DNA of 6,224 nt. It comes from Pseudomonadales bacterium. GTDB taxonomy: Bacteria; Pseudomonadota; Gammaproteobacteria; Pseudomonadales; Pseudohongiellaceae. Shown one piece after another: positions 5,725 to 6,224 of the stretch. Position 1 is the first letter of the stretch; each line of letters starts with the position of its first letter. A program made the translations under genes and the position numbers. The stretch lies in assembly GCA_022360535.1 (NCBI GenBank), contig JAKSCP010000168.1:1-6224 (forward strand), given 5' to 3'. A model generated the notes under the pieces. The model had not been told where the DNA came from and searched no databases. It saw only the letters and a list, made by a program, of their open reading frames with translations.

Positions 5725-6224
5725 ATGAAGTTTTGGCAATCACTCGCCTTTGTCGAGATGGACCAAATGGTTGAACTGGCCCAATTCTGTGAGGAGCTGG
5801 GGTTTCATGGGGTCTCTTACGGCGATCACCTCGTCACCACCAAGACGCAGATTGACGAGTATCTCTATACAGACAGCGGCAATGTGTTTTGGAACCCCGA
5901 GACGCACTGGCCTGATCCATGGGTCATGACAGCAGCTCTGGCGCAAGCAACTACCAAACTGCATTTCTTATCAACGATCTTCATCCTTCCGATGAGAGAC
6001 CCACTCAGCGTGGCAAAGGCCCTGTCTACCGCAGCCTTTATGTCAGACAACCGTGTAACGCTGGGCGCCGGCGTGGGTTGGCAGAAGGCCGAGTTCGAGA
6101 TGGTTGGGCAGGATTTCCACACCCGGGGAAAACGGGCCGACGAGATGCTTGAGATTATTCCCAAGCTGATGAGCGGTGGAATGACGTCCTTCAGCGGCAA
6201 GTTCTACGAGATACCCAAGGTACA
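5725..6224 (+). CDS. luciferase-like flavin-dependent monooxygenase/oxidoreductase (LLM family), 3' truncated by the window
   Basis: 166 codons of a bacterial-luciferase-like TIM-barrel enzyme, about half of the usual 280-340 residues; the rest lies beyond the right edge. ATG 5725 is preceded by GAGGAG at 5714-5719. The protein starts MKFWQSLAFVEMDQMVELAQ, then EELGFHGVSYGDHL (about 24-37), TTKLHFLSTIFILPMRDP (about 80-97), SVAKALSTAAFMSDNRVTLG and GAGVGWQKAEFE (about 117-128), the last two being the barrel signature shared by F420- and FMN-dependent LLM proteins. Members use reduced FMN or F420 for monooxygenation or hydride transfer; the cofactor cannot be settled here, though FMN is the default for a proteobacterium. 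It diverges from the P450 operon and shares its promoter region and motif, so it is likely in the same pathway. No deletion is visible in the part present. Confidence 0.88.
   Translation, partial: MKFWQSLAFVEMDQMVELAQFCEELGFHGVSYGDHLVTTKTQIDEYLYTDSGNVFWNPETHWPDPWVMTAALAQATTKLHFLSTIFILPMRDPLSVAKALSTAAFMSDNRVTLGAGVGWQKAEFEMVGQDFHTRGKRADEMLEIIPKLMSGGMTSFSGKFYEIPKV

Noticed and set aside
1..6224. CRISPR arrays, tRNA/rRNA genes, insertion sequences or attachment sites
   Set aside because: I looked for spaced direct repeats, clover-leaf sequences, transposase motifs and terminal inverted repeats and saw none; the deletions in the two pseudogenes are not flanked by visible mobile-element remains.

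Overview
The window looks like part of an accessory catabolic gene cluster from an aerobic, probably marine gammaproteobacterium. That assignment is inference from gene content and from protein sequences that look proteobacterial; no taxonomic marker is present. It holds seven genes that read as intact (one of them cut by the right edge), two genes reduced to fragments, and two divergent promoter regions that share a palindromic motif.

Layout. Positions 1-484 (minus) are the start of a steroid/lipid-type thiolase that runs off the left edge and has lost two large internal segments. A divergent promoter region (485-664) separates it from a TetR-type repressor at 665-1264 (plus, GTG start). Convergent to the repressor, 1283-1863 (minus) contains the wreck of an NADH:flavin oxidoreductase of the 2,4-dienoyl-CoA reductase type, with its blocks spread over three frames. 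Upstream of it lies a compact minus-strand run read right to left: an NTF2/SnoaL-like protein (5533-5039), a CYP51-like cytochrome P450 (5016-3670), a 3Fe-4S ferredoxin (3654-3442), an NAD-dependent 3beta-HSD/epimerase-type dehydrogenase (3439-2420) and a MaoC-type hydratase (2390-1905). The gaps are 22, 15, 2 and 29 bases, so this is most likely one operon that once ended in the flavin oxidoreductase. A second divergent region (5534-5724) separates the operon from a luciferase-like flavin monooxygenase (5725 to the right edge, plus).

How the genes may work together. The P450 with its dedicated ferredoxin would hydroxylate a hydrophobic, perhaps steroid or isoprenoid, substrate. The dehydrogenase would oxidise an alcohol. 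The MaoC hydratase, flavin oxidoreductase and thiolase are typical beta-oxidation-like steps on CoA esters. P450 next to ferredoxin, with a dehydrogenase close by, recalls the Mycobacterium tuberculosis cyp51 neighbourhood (Rv0763c-Rv0765c). The substrate cannot be read from the sequence.

Most notable points. (1) A near-identical 24-bp motif built of ATAG/CTAT half-sites sits once in each divergent promoter region (551-574 and 5610-5633), about 5 kb apart and in the same orientation. It is a good candidate operator for the local TetR repressor and would tie all four transcription units into one regulon. (2) The thiolase and the flavin oxidoreductase, on either side of the intact repressor, both lack large internal blocks while the surviving blocks look well conserved. 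This means either very recent erosion of the beta-oxidation arm or an assembly artefact.
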